From contig NC_035437.2 of assembly GCF_002127325.2 (NCBI RefSeq), forward strand, positions 162,601,408 through 162,665,407: a DNA stretch of 64,000 nucleotides, in the 5' to 3' direction. The notes beneath the pieces are model-generated. The model was not told where the DNA came from, did no database searches, and saw nothing but the letters and a program-made list of their open reading frames with translations. Both the position numbers and the translations under genes were made by a program. The stretch comes from Helianthus annuus. Taxonomy: Eukaryota > Streptophyta > Magnoliopsida > Asterales > Asteraceae. Below are positions 9,957-19,724 of the stretch, in pieces. Position 1 is the first letter of the stretch, and each line of letters begins with the position of its first letter.

Positions 9957-12900
9957 TGTAACACCTCGAAATTTTGCGTCCAATAAAGTATTGACACGTG
10001 TCTTAAGTTTACACGTGGTATTAAATACAGAATAAAGGACTAAAGTTGACAAACATGGAAAGTATTTAAATTCGAGGGTTAAAAATGTCAACAGAGGGAT
10101 AAATACATTGTACAGTAACCTTAAATGATGCTCGTACCTTCAAACGGATAAATCATGGATCGTACGGAACGAAATACAGAAGAAAGTGAGAGATTACAAA
10201 CTACAGGGGTTAATTGTGTCAACATGTTTAAGTTATACCTCTGAGTGACCCTTTAACATACCCTAGGCTTTGTAACAGTAAATTACGCTCACTAGAATAT
10301 GTGATATAAATTTCACGAAGTTCTGTGTTAAAACGAGAAAGTTATGATCAATTCCGTATGCAAGGGGTTAGAAGCGTCAACAATGAAAGATAAGGCTTTT
10401 CGGATAGTAATTAAACTAACCGGGGACTTAACGGCGCGGGTAAAAGTCACGAGGCCCTTATTCGTAAATAATCAAGGCCCAAATCGCAAAGTTACCCCTT
10501 CGAAACCGAAAGGTCAGGCTAATAATGGCAAAAGATTTGAAAATCTTGATTTACAGGCCTCAGGCGGCCCGCGTTAGAGAAACAAGGAAGCTTATGCGGG
10601 CCGCGAGCCATATGAAGATCTGGTTCCTGACATAAGGATTCAGGCGGCCCGCGTGAGCCTAGCCTGATCCTTAATGCGGGCCACGTGGAGGTGCCAGATG
10701 CAGAAATTCGGGACAGGTTCACTGTTTGCTCATTTAACCGACTTATATGGCATTAATGGAAGCATGGGCGCCCCCTACATGTCCCCTAACACCCAGGGAC
10801 AGCTACTGGTCATCCATGAGCAATTATAGGTTGAGTTGTAATGATCTTGTGCCCAAAATTTCACTATAAAAAGCCATCTAGTGCACCATGGTTCAACACA
10901 CCTCAAACCTGCTTTCTTGATCACTTCTGGAGCTCAAGAGCATTCTTCTAACATCTCTGGTCGTGCACCAAGCTTCTGTAAGTATGCCTAACCCTTTGTG
11001 GCTTAGTTTTTGCTTAGTTTTAGCCTAAAAGTCAATCCGTCGTAATTAACGGTTGACTTGGCGATAAATCACAAATGGTCCAGTGATTTGTCGAATCAAA
11101 GATAGTTATATGTTGGTAATCATGTAGGCTTTAAACCCCTAAAAGGGCACCATCTGATTCCCATTCTAATTAGTCCGAATGTCGAGTCAAACTTGCTTAG
11201 AAAAAGTCAACAGAATGCAATTTTGTGATTTTAAGCATAATCAATAATGTAGATGGCGTGTAATCTGTTTTAACACTCATATAACATGATAATAAGTATA
11301 TTAACTAGTCTAAGTTTGTTTGATCCGACCGTTTACTGTTTTGACCCGGTTTGGAACCGAAAGTCGCAAAACTTTGACTTTTGCTTTGACTTCAGTTCTG
11401 ACCCGTTATGGTACGATTTAGATATGCCTTAGGACTCTCTTAGGACCAGGTTACATGATGGTATAACCCTCTGTGACCGGTTCGTTGTTTGTCCAAGTCT
11501 TTAACACATTTCCGTTAAATGCTTAAAAGTTGACCGTAACGCCCTTTTCACTTTAAAACGAGAATTTTGGACATGTGAAAGGACAATAATCTTAGTTACT
11601 GGTTTCTAAGCATGTCCCTAAAATTTCACGTCAATCCGAGGTCTAGAATGGGAGTTATGCTAAATAGCGCAATTACGAAAACTTTAGTAATTAAATGGCG
11701 CAATTAGCATAACGCCTATCTAAACCCAAATTTCGGCATCAAACCTTTTACCCACTGATGTAAAATAATATTTGGAGATTTTTAAAGATTTTTAATGATT
11801 TTTAACCTGCTCATAACCTGCGGTTATGGCATCGGTTCGATAAATACCGAATATACCCTTTTCGAGCATAACTTGAGTTCTACAAAGTATTTTGACCCGA
11901 TTCCAGTTGCTACTAATTTTAAATAATAAATAGAGTATTTTGGACTTTATAAACTGATCAGAAAACTCAGATTTCCTGTAGAACTTAGAAACCTCTTTTA
12001 TGATCTTTAAAATAACCGAAATACCCCTACGGGGCACATATTGGATTAAAACTCGTAACGGGCATTATGGAAGGTATCCTACTGATACCACAACTTCTTT
12101 AAAGCATATTGACTTAGGAAATTTGTGTAGGACTCTTACGGTTACCCGTTACGCCTTTTGCGCGCACGGTTCGGCTTATGTAACTAGTTTACATAAATTA
12201 GCCGAAACGGGTCAAACCTTATTGTTTTGACCTCAAAATCCAGAGTGTGATTATATTACAAAAATAAAACAAGTCTTTGTCGGGTCTGAATCACATTCCA
12301 TTCGCGGTTTTCGCCTTTCACGCGATTAAACCGTAAATATCCTTTGAAACTGACCGGTCTAAGCTAAGGCTAAATTAAAGACCCGTTAGGATTCTAATAG
12401 GTTGATTTAAACCTTCGTTCCAGAATAGGAGACCAGTAAAAGAAACTTGCATTGTTTATTAAGGATTAATACTTGCTCAGGTAAATACTTTTAACTTATT
12501 TTCCGTTATACGGGCTTGGGTTACGGTATTTAAAATACCGCTTGGTCGGGCAATTAACCCCAACTCATTAGTAGTCGGGTATTATCAAGGTGACCCGTTT
12601 AAAAACTTCTTTTGTTGGCTTTACGCCTTTGGGAGCTTAATGACCATGTCCCGGATATCCTTGGCATCATTTTACGAAATGGCCACGACCCTGACACACG
12701 GGTGTAGGCGTACACCCGTAATGTGTCTATATTATTAAAGGTATAACCGTTGGTTTTCCCGCCACGACTTTATGCTTAATGGCGTGTCTATTAACCTTTA
12801 ACCCGGCACGACCCGGGCGACCGAACGCATAGTAACATGTAATTCTTTTACAAGATTTAATCATAAATTATCCCAAGTTATAAAAAGTTTGTGCCTTGTG

Positions 12901-13287
12901 CATTCAAATCAATTTTATTAAACATTTTACAAAAGTGTTGGTTGAATGTATTTACCAGTGTAAACTGACGTATTTTCCCCAAAAAGATTAAATGCAGGTT
13001 CTAAGCGTAATTGGCTGGATATTTCTCCTTAGCATCAGTAAAGAGTCTCGCAAGCTTAAGATGCCTACGTCTGTTGAACAATACTTATATTTTATTTTGA
13101 TCCTCTGTGGATTATATTTCGATAATTGTGATACTTTGATATTACATTCAAAGGTTGAAATATATTTATCTTATTGCTTCCGCTGTGCATTTATATATTG
13201 TGTGGTTTGACTATATTGTTGCCAACTACGTCACGGTAATCCCCCACCGGGCCCACCGGTGAAACACGTGGTAATCGGGGTGTGACA
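9957..13287 (+). repeat. Solo LTR S1, Tekay-like (same family as elements A and B)
   Basis: It starts TGTAACACCTCGAAATTTT and ends GGGGTGTGACA, with the 5-bp TSD GAAAT on both sides (9952-9956 and 13288-13292). Length is 3.33 kb. It aligns with the LTRs of element B (29698-32959) over nearly all its length, including the TATA region, the 'ctacggggca' block and the terminal 'cccaccgggcccaccgg' segment. No PBS or internal sequence accompanies it, so it arose by LTR-LTR recombination. It interrupts element E's gag. Confidence 0.95.
10561..10873 (+). promoter_or_regulatory. U3 of solo LTR S1: paired GCGGCCCGCG palindromes, then TATA box
   Basis: Two pairs of inverted GC-rich motifs: CAGGCGGCCCGCG (10561) with GCGGGCCGCG (10596), and again CAGGCGGCCCGCG (10641) with GCGGGCCACG (10676). 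They stand out from AT-rich surroundings. TATA box CTATAAAAA lies at 10864-10872, about 180 bp downstream. Confidence 0.65.
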
Positions 13288-14380
13288 GAAATCTGATGAT
13301 GAAAATGAAAAAATTGGAAAACAAAAGTTGTTTTTGAAATTAAAAGAAAAATTTCAGAAAACTGTTCTACAATCGACTGAAAAGGGAGAATGCTCTAAGC
13401 AAAAACCTTTGAAGAAGAAAGTGGAACAGAAACAAAAAATTAAAAATGAGAAAAATGTTCAAAAAGATAATAAAAGCTCATCAGATCGATCATCCAATCA
13501 AAATCAAAAATCACAAAAATTGAAAAATGAAAACTTAAAAACTGTTGGTAATAAGTGGTGCAGGTTTGACCATAGTGCTTCAAAGCCAAATCCAGTTTTC
13601 AAGAAGAGTGATGATTACCACAAAGCCAGACAGTGCTGTGATCTAAGCATCTGGTGTGAAAGTGGTGAATGGTACGATAACAGAATGTGTTACACTTGTG
13701 GAGTGAAAGGACACATTGCTGTTAACTGCCAAGGTTGGAGTTATGAGACAAGGAGATGCTTTAACTGCAACATCAGAGGTCACATTGCCAGAGAGTGCCC
13801 AAGGAGATCGAATGACAGATTGAGGGCTAATTCTCAAAAATTGGCAAAGATTCCAGTCAATGTCAAGCCCCATGAACAGAAGGTTCTAAAACCTAAAGTT
13901 CAAGAACAGACAATTCAAGAAAAGAAAGTTAAGCTTTCTCAGGGGCAGAAAGACAAACTGCGAAAGAAGAGGAAGAAGGCGAGAGAATATTTGGAGAAGA
14001 TTTTGTCCTCGGGTTCATCTGTTGTTAAAAATAAGAGTTCTGATGAATCGACTTCCTCGATTGCAAAGTCAAGCAAGACGAATTCATCGGATACAAATCT
14101 GAGGACGAAAGAAGAAAAGAAGAAGAAGAAAATAGTCAGCGATGAATCTGACGTGTCAAAGTCAGACAAGCCATCTTCAGGCAATGAATCTGACAGGTCA
14201 AAGTCAGACAAGCCATGTGCAGGCAATGATTCTGGTTCGTCAAAGCCAGAGGAGCCTGGTGTTGAGGTAAAAAAGGAGAATTCGAGTTTAACAATGGATG
14301 ATGCAAATTTTCCACCATTGTTGAACAAGAATTCAAAATCACCCAAGGATCGTCAGGCTTGGGTGAATCTGTTTAAATAG
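13288..14380 (+). pseudogene. Element E gag, C-terminal part with two CCHC zinc knuckles
   Basis: Continuation of the 9083 frame after solo LTR S1. A Lys/Gln-rich stretch is followed by a Cys/His segment (KWCRFDHSAS; CCDLSIWC) and two canonical knuckles, CYTCGVKGHIAVNC and CFNCNIRGHIAREC (about 13690-13800). A very basic region (KLRKKRKKAREYLEKIL) and a Ser/Asp/Lys-rich tail with three repeats of about 13 residues (SDKPSSGNES type, 14145-14250) come next. It ends at TAG 14378-14380. The double-knuckle arrangement fits Sirevirus-like gag, which binds element RNA. No protease follows. Apart from the stop at 9347 and the S1 insertion, the frame is open. Confidence 0.85.
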
Positions 14381-16234
14381 AAAAAGCCTTACTTGCCGGA
14401 ACTCCCAGGTTGGTAATTGGGGAGTAGGAATCGGCATCTTTCTTGAGAAATTCACAGGTTGGTAACTGTGATATTTCGACCTACAAGTGGTTAATCAAGG
14501 ACATTAAGTTGTACTTGATTTTTCTACAAGTGATGTTTGAGATCTAAAACTGAAATTGTAAAATCTGTCATGTGTGTGTAGAATACAATGTGATGAAGTG
14601 ACCCCGAACCTACAAATGTTTGGTAAACAAACTAATTTTTCCGGAAAAACCATTTTGATTAAAACAAACTTCAGTGTTTTGAAATCATAATGGGAAAATA
14701 GTTTGTTGTCAGGGGGAGTTCTGATTGTTTACGCCAAGTGGATGGAGAATTGAAGCAATTCTCATCAAGTTGTCACTTTACTTTGTACAGTTTACTGCTT
14801 TATTTTCAAATTTTCCCGGAAAATCAAAATTGAAACATATTTTGATTTTAGGGCGAGAAAAATTTTTAAAAAAAATTAGAAAATTTGAAAAATTCAAAAA
14901 CATCGAAAAAGCAAAAATGAGTTTTGTTGTGAACAAGAGGAAATGATAGTAAATCCGTGGACTATCACAACATGCTAAAGAAATGAAATGTAAAATGTGA
15001 TAAACGGTCTCACTAAAGATGTGACGATAGGCTCAGCTAGACTAGTAGATTTGCGATAACGATACAAACATAAAAGAAAAAAGCCTAGTTCTAGTGGGAA
15101 ACATGATTGAAAGCATAGTACTTAGTTTTCTCCTTCTTGATTGTGTGCCTACTCAGTAATCGCTGATTGTCGAAAGACATAAAACTGGTTAAGTTTGTGA
15201 ACTTTCACTACTTTGCTGAAAAATTGTTGTGATTGTGCATTTTATTTTGCAAAGATTTAAACTTGTTTTATTTCTTTATTTTGTTTAAGCATTGGACATC
15301 CTCTGCGTATACGTGAGTATCGACCTGGATGTTATTGCCTAAACGTTCTGCTTTATTTTCTTTGGTGTTTCGTTTAAGCTTTGGATCACCTCTGCGTATA
15401 CGGGAGTATCGACCTGGTGGTTAAAGCCTAAACAATTTCAACTTGTTTTTTTTTTTTTTGTTTAAACATTGGACTTTCTCTGCGTATACGGAAGTATTGA
15501 CCTGATTGTTAATGTTTAAACATTCTGCGTTATTTTTGTACAAATCACAGTTGATGAAAGTTTAAAGGCATTACTTGAGTTAGTGTATTACATGATGAGG
15601 GGATATGCTGAGATCGTGGGGTCCATAAGAACTTAGTGCAAAATTAATATACCTTAACGTATCGGTAAGCATTTCGAAAGTTTTTAGATTGAGTTTAAGA
15701 GGACAATTATATCGTCAATTAAAGTGAATCGTTTAGAACTTAAAATGTCTAAAAGCTTAACGGTGCTTGTGATGTGTCTCAAAAACTGATATGATCCTCT
15801 TACACAAACTCACAAAAATATGTCTGTATATAGTTTATTTCCCAAAATCCAAAAAGATTTTAGTGTGTTTTAGCATAAAATTTTGAAAAATTCAAAAAGA
15901 TTTTCGACAACTGATGTTGGAGAGCTGATATTCAAAATCCCAAGTGCTAAACATGATGAACAACAGGGTTGGGAGAGTGTGTTTGTAATGAAAAGTGAAG
16001 ATAAAATTTGAGAATGTTTCAATTAATTTCTACCCAAAACGTAAAGATCTCGATTTTAATTTCTTGGTAGAGAATGTGCAGGAAGCTAAATGTAAGGGGG
16101 AGTAAGATTAAACGTCAAATCTTAGAATTTCGGGGTATCATTCAAGGGGGAGACTGTGATTTCACTTGAAGATGTTATCCAAGGCAGTTCAAGACTAAAC
16201 GTCACAGATTTCTAGCTATGTGCAAGGGGGAGAT
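14381..16234 (+). other. 3' untranslated region of element E with repeated polypurine tracts
   Basis: No pol genes follow gag. AGGGGGAG-type tracts occur at about 14710, 16094, 16144 and 16224; the last abuts the 3' LTR and is the probable PPT for plus-strand priming. Multiplied PPTs are a reported trait of Sireviruses. The middle holds a three-copy repeat (15288-15535). Confidence 0.65.
15288..15535 (+). repeat. Three-copy degenerate tandem repeat in element E 3' UTR
   Basis: Each unit of about 90 bp reads: GTTTAAGC or GTTTAAAC, ATTGGA or TTTGGA, CTCTGCGTATACG, GAGTATCGACCTG (or GTATTGACCTG), a short stretch, then CCTAAAC. Core copies begin near 15300, 15390 and 15478. Confidence 0.8.
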
Positions 16235-16890
16235 TGTTGGTGCACTAAGTGTGTGGCCATAGATAGAAATCTAACTGTACATGTAAAGTCTAGTGTCTTG
16301 AGTCTGTAAAATATCGGACAGAGGTTTCACTAGGTTTCACTAGGTGTCATTAGGAAATGTCAGGTCAGTATACGGTATGACACGATACGAAGGGATCGGA
16401 TCTGAACAAGAATGATGTCATCATTCTTAATGATGACATCATTCATATGACATCATCAAACAAGAAATGCAAATATCATATGGATTTTACGTAACAACAT
16501 GCAGGTATGGGACTGATTTCGCTTTAAACTTGGAGAGTGTCCTTCAAGCGAAATCAGTCAAGTTATAAATATCATCCTAATTCATTTTGGAGCGGAATCA
16601 GAAGACAGAAATCAGAAGGAACACATATCAGAACTTCACACAGTCCATTCCTTCAAGTTCATGTTCATCAGATCTTTGTCAAGAACACTCCGTTTAGGTC
16701 ACGTTAATTAGATCTCGAGTATTCGTTGTATAGATTGAGTTGAAACTCTGTCTGGTTGTCGTTGTTACGTAATAAACGTTGTTTAATTACGTCTTTGCGC
16801 ACGATTACGGTTCGATTTAACGGATTCCGCACGTTAAATCGAATCCACCGCAGATCTAGTGATCGTTTACGATCCGATCCTGTACTCACA
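16235..16890 (+). repeat. 3' LTR of element E (656 bp)
   Basis: Preceded by the polypurine tract AAGGGGGAGA at 16224-16233. Starts TGTTGGTGCAC, ends ACTCACA, followed by TSD CAGTC. Closely matches 5558-6207. Confidence 0.95.
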
Positions 16891-17297
16891 CAGTCTATAG
16901 CTCCTTTCTCCCCAGTGAAATCCCTGGGTTTGCATGAGACAAAGTACTTGTAGGAGCAACCCTTATCACGGGGTCCTTGATTCAGCACGACCCTTTGAGA
17001 CGGGACACTATGATGGTTTGAAGAGTGACGATCGTCATCATCTTTCTTTGGTTCTTCTTTCTTGGAGGGTGGTGGCTTGCTATGTGCCTCGGAATGAGTC
17101 TTGGGCTTAGAATGCGGTGCGGATAGCATCCTACTTCGAGTCCCGCTAAATTCCTCATACTGCCGTTCTAAGGCTGTTGTAACAGCGTTGTCTACTAACG
17201 CTTTCAGTTCAACACCCGTTATATTAATTCGGGCATTATCATTGTTCTCCCTTGGGTGACTATTAATTTCATCTGAGTCAGCTATTGCAATTTTCAA
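16891..17297 (-). pseudogene. Element A gag core, upstream part (interrupted by element E)
   Basis: Minus-strand frame starting at ATG 17297. A conserved segment NITGVELKALVDNAVTTALE is followed by a Lys/Ser/Pro/His-rich linker (KPKTHSEAHSKPPPSKKEEP) and by the start of the capsid domain (CSYKYFVSCKPRDFTGEKG). At 16891 the frame enters the LTR of element E; it resumes at 5552 in the same phase when one CAGTC copy is removed. This is the standard N-terminal arrangement of plant chromovirus gag. Element B has a recognisable decayed counterpart at 36269. The ATG at 17297 may be the true gag start or internal, because a further gag-type ORF lies upstream beyond a 1-kb spacer. Confidence 0.85.
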
Positions 17298-18326
17298 CTG
17301 TTACATAAAATATTGAAAATAATTTATTTGGGAGTTTATTATGGAATTGTCTTTTATGGCAATTCATTAACCATGGTAAACATAGACCATATTTGGTTAA
17401 TTTGTTACTCACATTTATTTAGGATTTTAATATAATTTATCCTAATTGTAAACAGTATTATTAGTGGCACAAAAGCCTAGTCACAGGGACGTTTTAAATT
17501 ATAAGCCATGATTTCGGAGAATCTAGGCATGAAGGTTTGAACATAGTTCTCTTACCTTTTCTTGACAGGGAGTCATAGACTACTACTGTCTTTTGTCTTA
17601 TATGACAATGAATAGGGCCCGTAGGAACTACATCACTAATGGATGCTTGATATGTGATCATCTTAATTGATGATTTAAACCCATGATTTATAGATCATTA
17701 AGTTAGGGTTAGGAATCCCTTGAAGGATCCTTGTATAAGAATGACGCGTGTGATTTTAACGAATCACGTCTGCCAGGAGTGTTAACATGTTTACAGAGGT
17801 TAACAGGAATTTGAATCTTTTAACCAGGTCTTACCATCTTGGCTAGGTCTTATAATGACACGAAGGCTAGGTTATACCTTTAAGATTTTTTATTAATATT
17901 TGAATAGGCAGATCAATTTTAAAAGGAATGACTTTTGATTTATTTATTTCATATATTTATGCATATAATGACAAAATGAAATTTATAAACTTAGCATTCC
18001 AATACATATTAAAAAGGATTACACATTGCCCTAAACGGGACTTTTTAAACAGACAAATTACCTACGCAGAGGTTAAACTAGCAACAAGCCCGCGCAGGGA
18101 CCAAATACTAAGATAGGTGTCCTCGCAGGGACTGAAAAGGCAAGTCCACGCAGGGACTGAAAGATAAGTCCACGCAGGGACTGAAAGACAAGTCCACGCA
18201 GGGACTGAAAGACAAGTCCATGCATGGACCGAAAGACAGATAAATGTCCACACAGGGCTAAATACACAAATAAATGTCCACGCAGGGACTTGATTGAAAT
18301 AGGAATTACAATAGTACATATAGAGA
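17298..18326 (-). other. Spacer between the two gag-type ORFs of element A
   Basis: About 1 kb without a coding frame. It contains one copy (about 17760-17400, minus strand) of a unit expanded in element B at 33.5-36 kb: an ATCCATTAGTGATGTAG segment, a CCTACGGGC hairpin, a segment with ATAAGACAAAAGACAG and TATGACTCCCTGTC. It also holds the 24-bp hairpin array at 18118-18290. It could be an intron, an intergenic leader with a translation role, or decayed coding sequence; I cannot decide. Confidence 0.55.
18089..18290 (-). repeat. Tandem array of 24-bp hairpin units (GTCCACGCAGGGAC)
   Basis: Units starting with GTCC occur at 18119, 18144, 18168, 18192, 18216, 18246 and 18276, mostly 24 bp apart (two intervals of 30), with a weaker copy near 18089. 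The core GTCCACGCAGGGAC is a small inverted repeat (GTCC with GGAC). Element B has related hairpins at about 33309 and 33338. Confidence 0.85.
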
Positions 18327-19552
18327 CTAATGATCTCGCTTCTTCTTTCCTTTTAACAGGTTTTCCAGGCCTTTGAGGAATCCATGGTTGTTCTTACGCT
18401 CTTGTTCAAAATCTCGTTCCACCCTGTTCAAACGGTGGAGGATTTCTTCCTGCTCCGGTGGGGAAAAACGTGGCTGTTGCGATAGGTGCTGAGCCGGAGG
18501 TCTAGCAGGTATTGGATACCCATGAGTTGAGTATCCCTTTCCCCAAGGTGTTTCATAAGGTACCTCAGGATGAAGGGCGTGGTAGTTTGCCGCCGCTTCT
18601 ATGTATGGGTCGACACCAATATAGTTGTAGTGAGTGTGAGTTGGCTGCTCAAACGGGTTGTACGCTGTGGAACCAGCGTATGTAGGTATCGGGTTATCAT
18701 AACCAAATGGTGGCGGAGGTGGTGCAACTGGTGCAGAATTCACCTCTGCAGCTGGGTTAGAAGGTCCACCCATTTGTGGGTCTTCATGCAGTGGCGGATA
18801 ATGACTGCCACTGGAGTGTCGAGGGGTGCTAAAGTGGAAATCCCCTCTTCGTGCGGATATCCGCGCGCCTGTCTCCTACGTCTTGGAGGATCCGGAGGTG
18901 CTTGATGAACTGGCGGCGGTGGCGTGACTGCCACGAAACGTGAATCCTCGGAGGGATCCTGCTGCTGCTGTTGTTGTTGCTCATGAGGCGATAAATGGTG
19001 AGAGGGTGTAAAGTACCACTCACACTGGTTGAACCTTGCTTGATAACTGTCTGGACCCTGATAGGGTGTTCCATGGAAGGATGATCCATCAGAGATCTCG
19101 ATTGGATGGTTGGGGGTGCCTCTTGCAGGTTCGACGGGATCCGTCTCCTCGTCCATGTCCATTGCATTGTCTTCTGAGAAATGGTCCTCCGGTCCCAATG
19201 GGTTAAAACCCACTGGTTCTTGGATAATGTTGGCCGAGTTGAACCGGCCCTGAAAGACAGGAGTAGGGTCGCCAAAAGAACGGTGCGAAACGGAACGCTG
19301 GAGAGGTATGAATGAAGGTTGTGGGTTATCGGGCTCGTTTTCCGAGTTCGGCCCAAAAGAGTGACGGTAAGAAGGTGTTGAACTGTGCGAGATAGACTGT
19401 CTAGCGGGCTCAAAAAGGTTCCTTCTGTTTCTCTTAGGATCGGCACTCATTGTGCTGGCAGGAGCTCGCATGTGTGAAGGCCCGGCCTCGTGATCGTTGT
19501 GGGTAGTGATTGGCCCTTTGCCTCTTCCTCCTCTTCTGATTGCCGGTGGCAT
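18327..19552 (-). pseudogene. Element A N-terminal gag-type ORF, frameshifted
   Basis: Minus strand, first ATG about 157 nt after the PBS, so this is the first ORF of the element. The N-terminus is basic (MPPAIRRGGRGKG). A long disordered Pro/Ser/Asn-rich region has a run of seven Gln (about 18970) and a Pro-rich stretch. Near 18800-18830 the frame shifts: one frame reads through 19552-18740, the other 18773-18327. The second part has Pro-rich and Tyr-rich sequence, then a charged helix (EEILHRLNRVERDFEQERKN) and a Lys-rich end, with stop at 18327. This layout resembles the N-terminal ORF or gag extension of Asteraceae gypsy elements; no enzymatic motif is seen. The single frameshift makes it a pseudogene. 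Confidence 0.75.
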
Positions 19553-19709
19553 ATTTCATGCTTAAACAATTGAAATCAACAACAAACAATGAAGGACAAA
19601 CTAATGCAACAATTCGAATTTGTCCTAAGTTCTTGTCTAGACTCGAGTATGTGCAACTGTGTCATTGAGATTAAACACATAAGGATAGTGTTTAATTCAC
19701 TCAACGTTG

Positions 19710-19721
19710 GCTCTGATACCA
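19710..19721 (-). other. Primer binding site of element A (Met-initiator tRNA)
   Basis: Minus-strand TGGTATCAGAGC lies 3 nt inside the LTR end at 19725. The following bases (GCCAACGTTGAGTGAATT) match the same position in element B. Confidence 0.95.
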
Positions 19722-19724
19722 ACC

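Larger units (their letters stand above)
5558..16890 (+). mobile_element. Element E: non-autonomous Copia retrotransposon (Sirevirus-like) carrying gag only (TR-GAG type)
   Basis: Two similar LTRs (5558-6207 and 16235-16890) are flanked by the 5-bp TSD CAGTC (5553-5557 and 16891-16895). A Met-initiator PBS follows the 5' LTR and a polypurine tract precedes the 3' LTR. The only coding frame is a gag-like protein (9083-14380, interrupted). No protease, integrase, RT or RNase H is present, so it would depend on a partner's enzymes. The LTR start TGTTG, the PPT form, repeated PPTs and two CCHC knuckles suggest the Sirevirus branch of Copia. It lies inside element A's gag. It carries an internal solo LTR (9957-13287) and a hAT derivative (7505-8360); without them it would be about 7.1 kb. 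Confidence 0.88.

Noticed and set aside
9365..9961. Coiled-coil ORF as a host gene
   Set aside because: In frame with the Copia-like gag upstream and with the zinc-knuckle part after solo LTR S1; it lies between LTRs.
13939..14346. Minus-strand 135-codon ORF
   Set aside because: Complementary to the Lys/Ser-rich gag tail; a shadow frame.
18089..18290. Regularly spaced repeats resembling a CRISPR array
   Set aside because: Units are 24 bp with no unique spacers of 30 bp, no cas genes, and the context is a plant retrotransposon.
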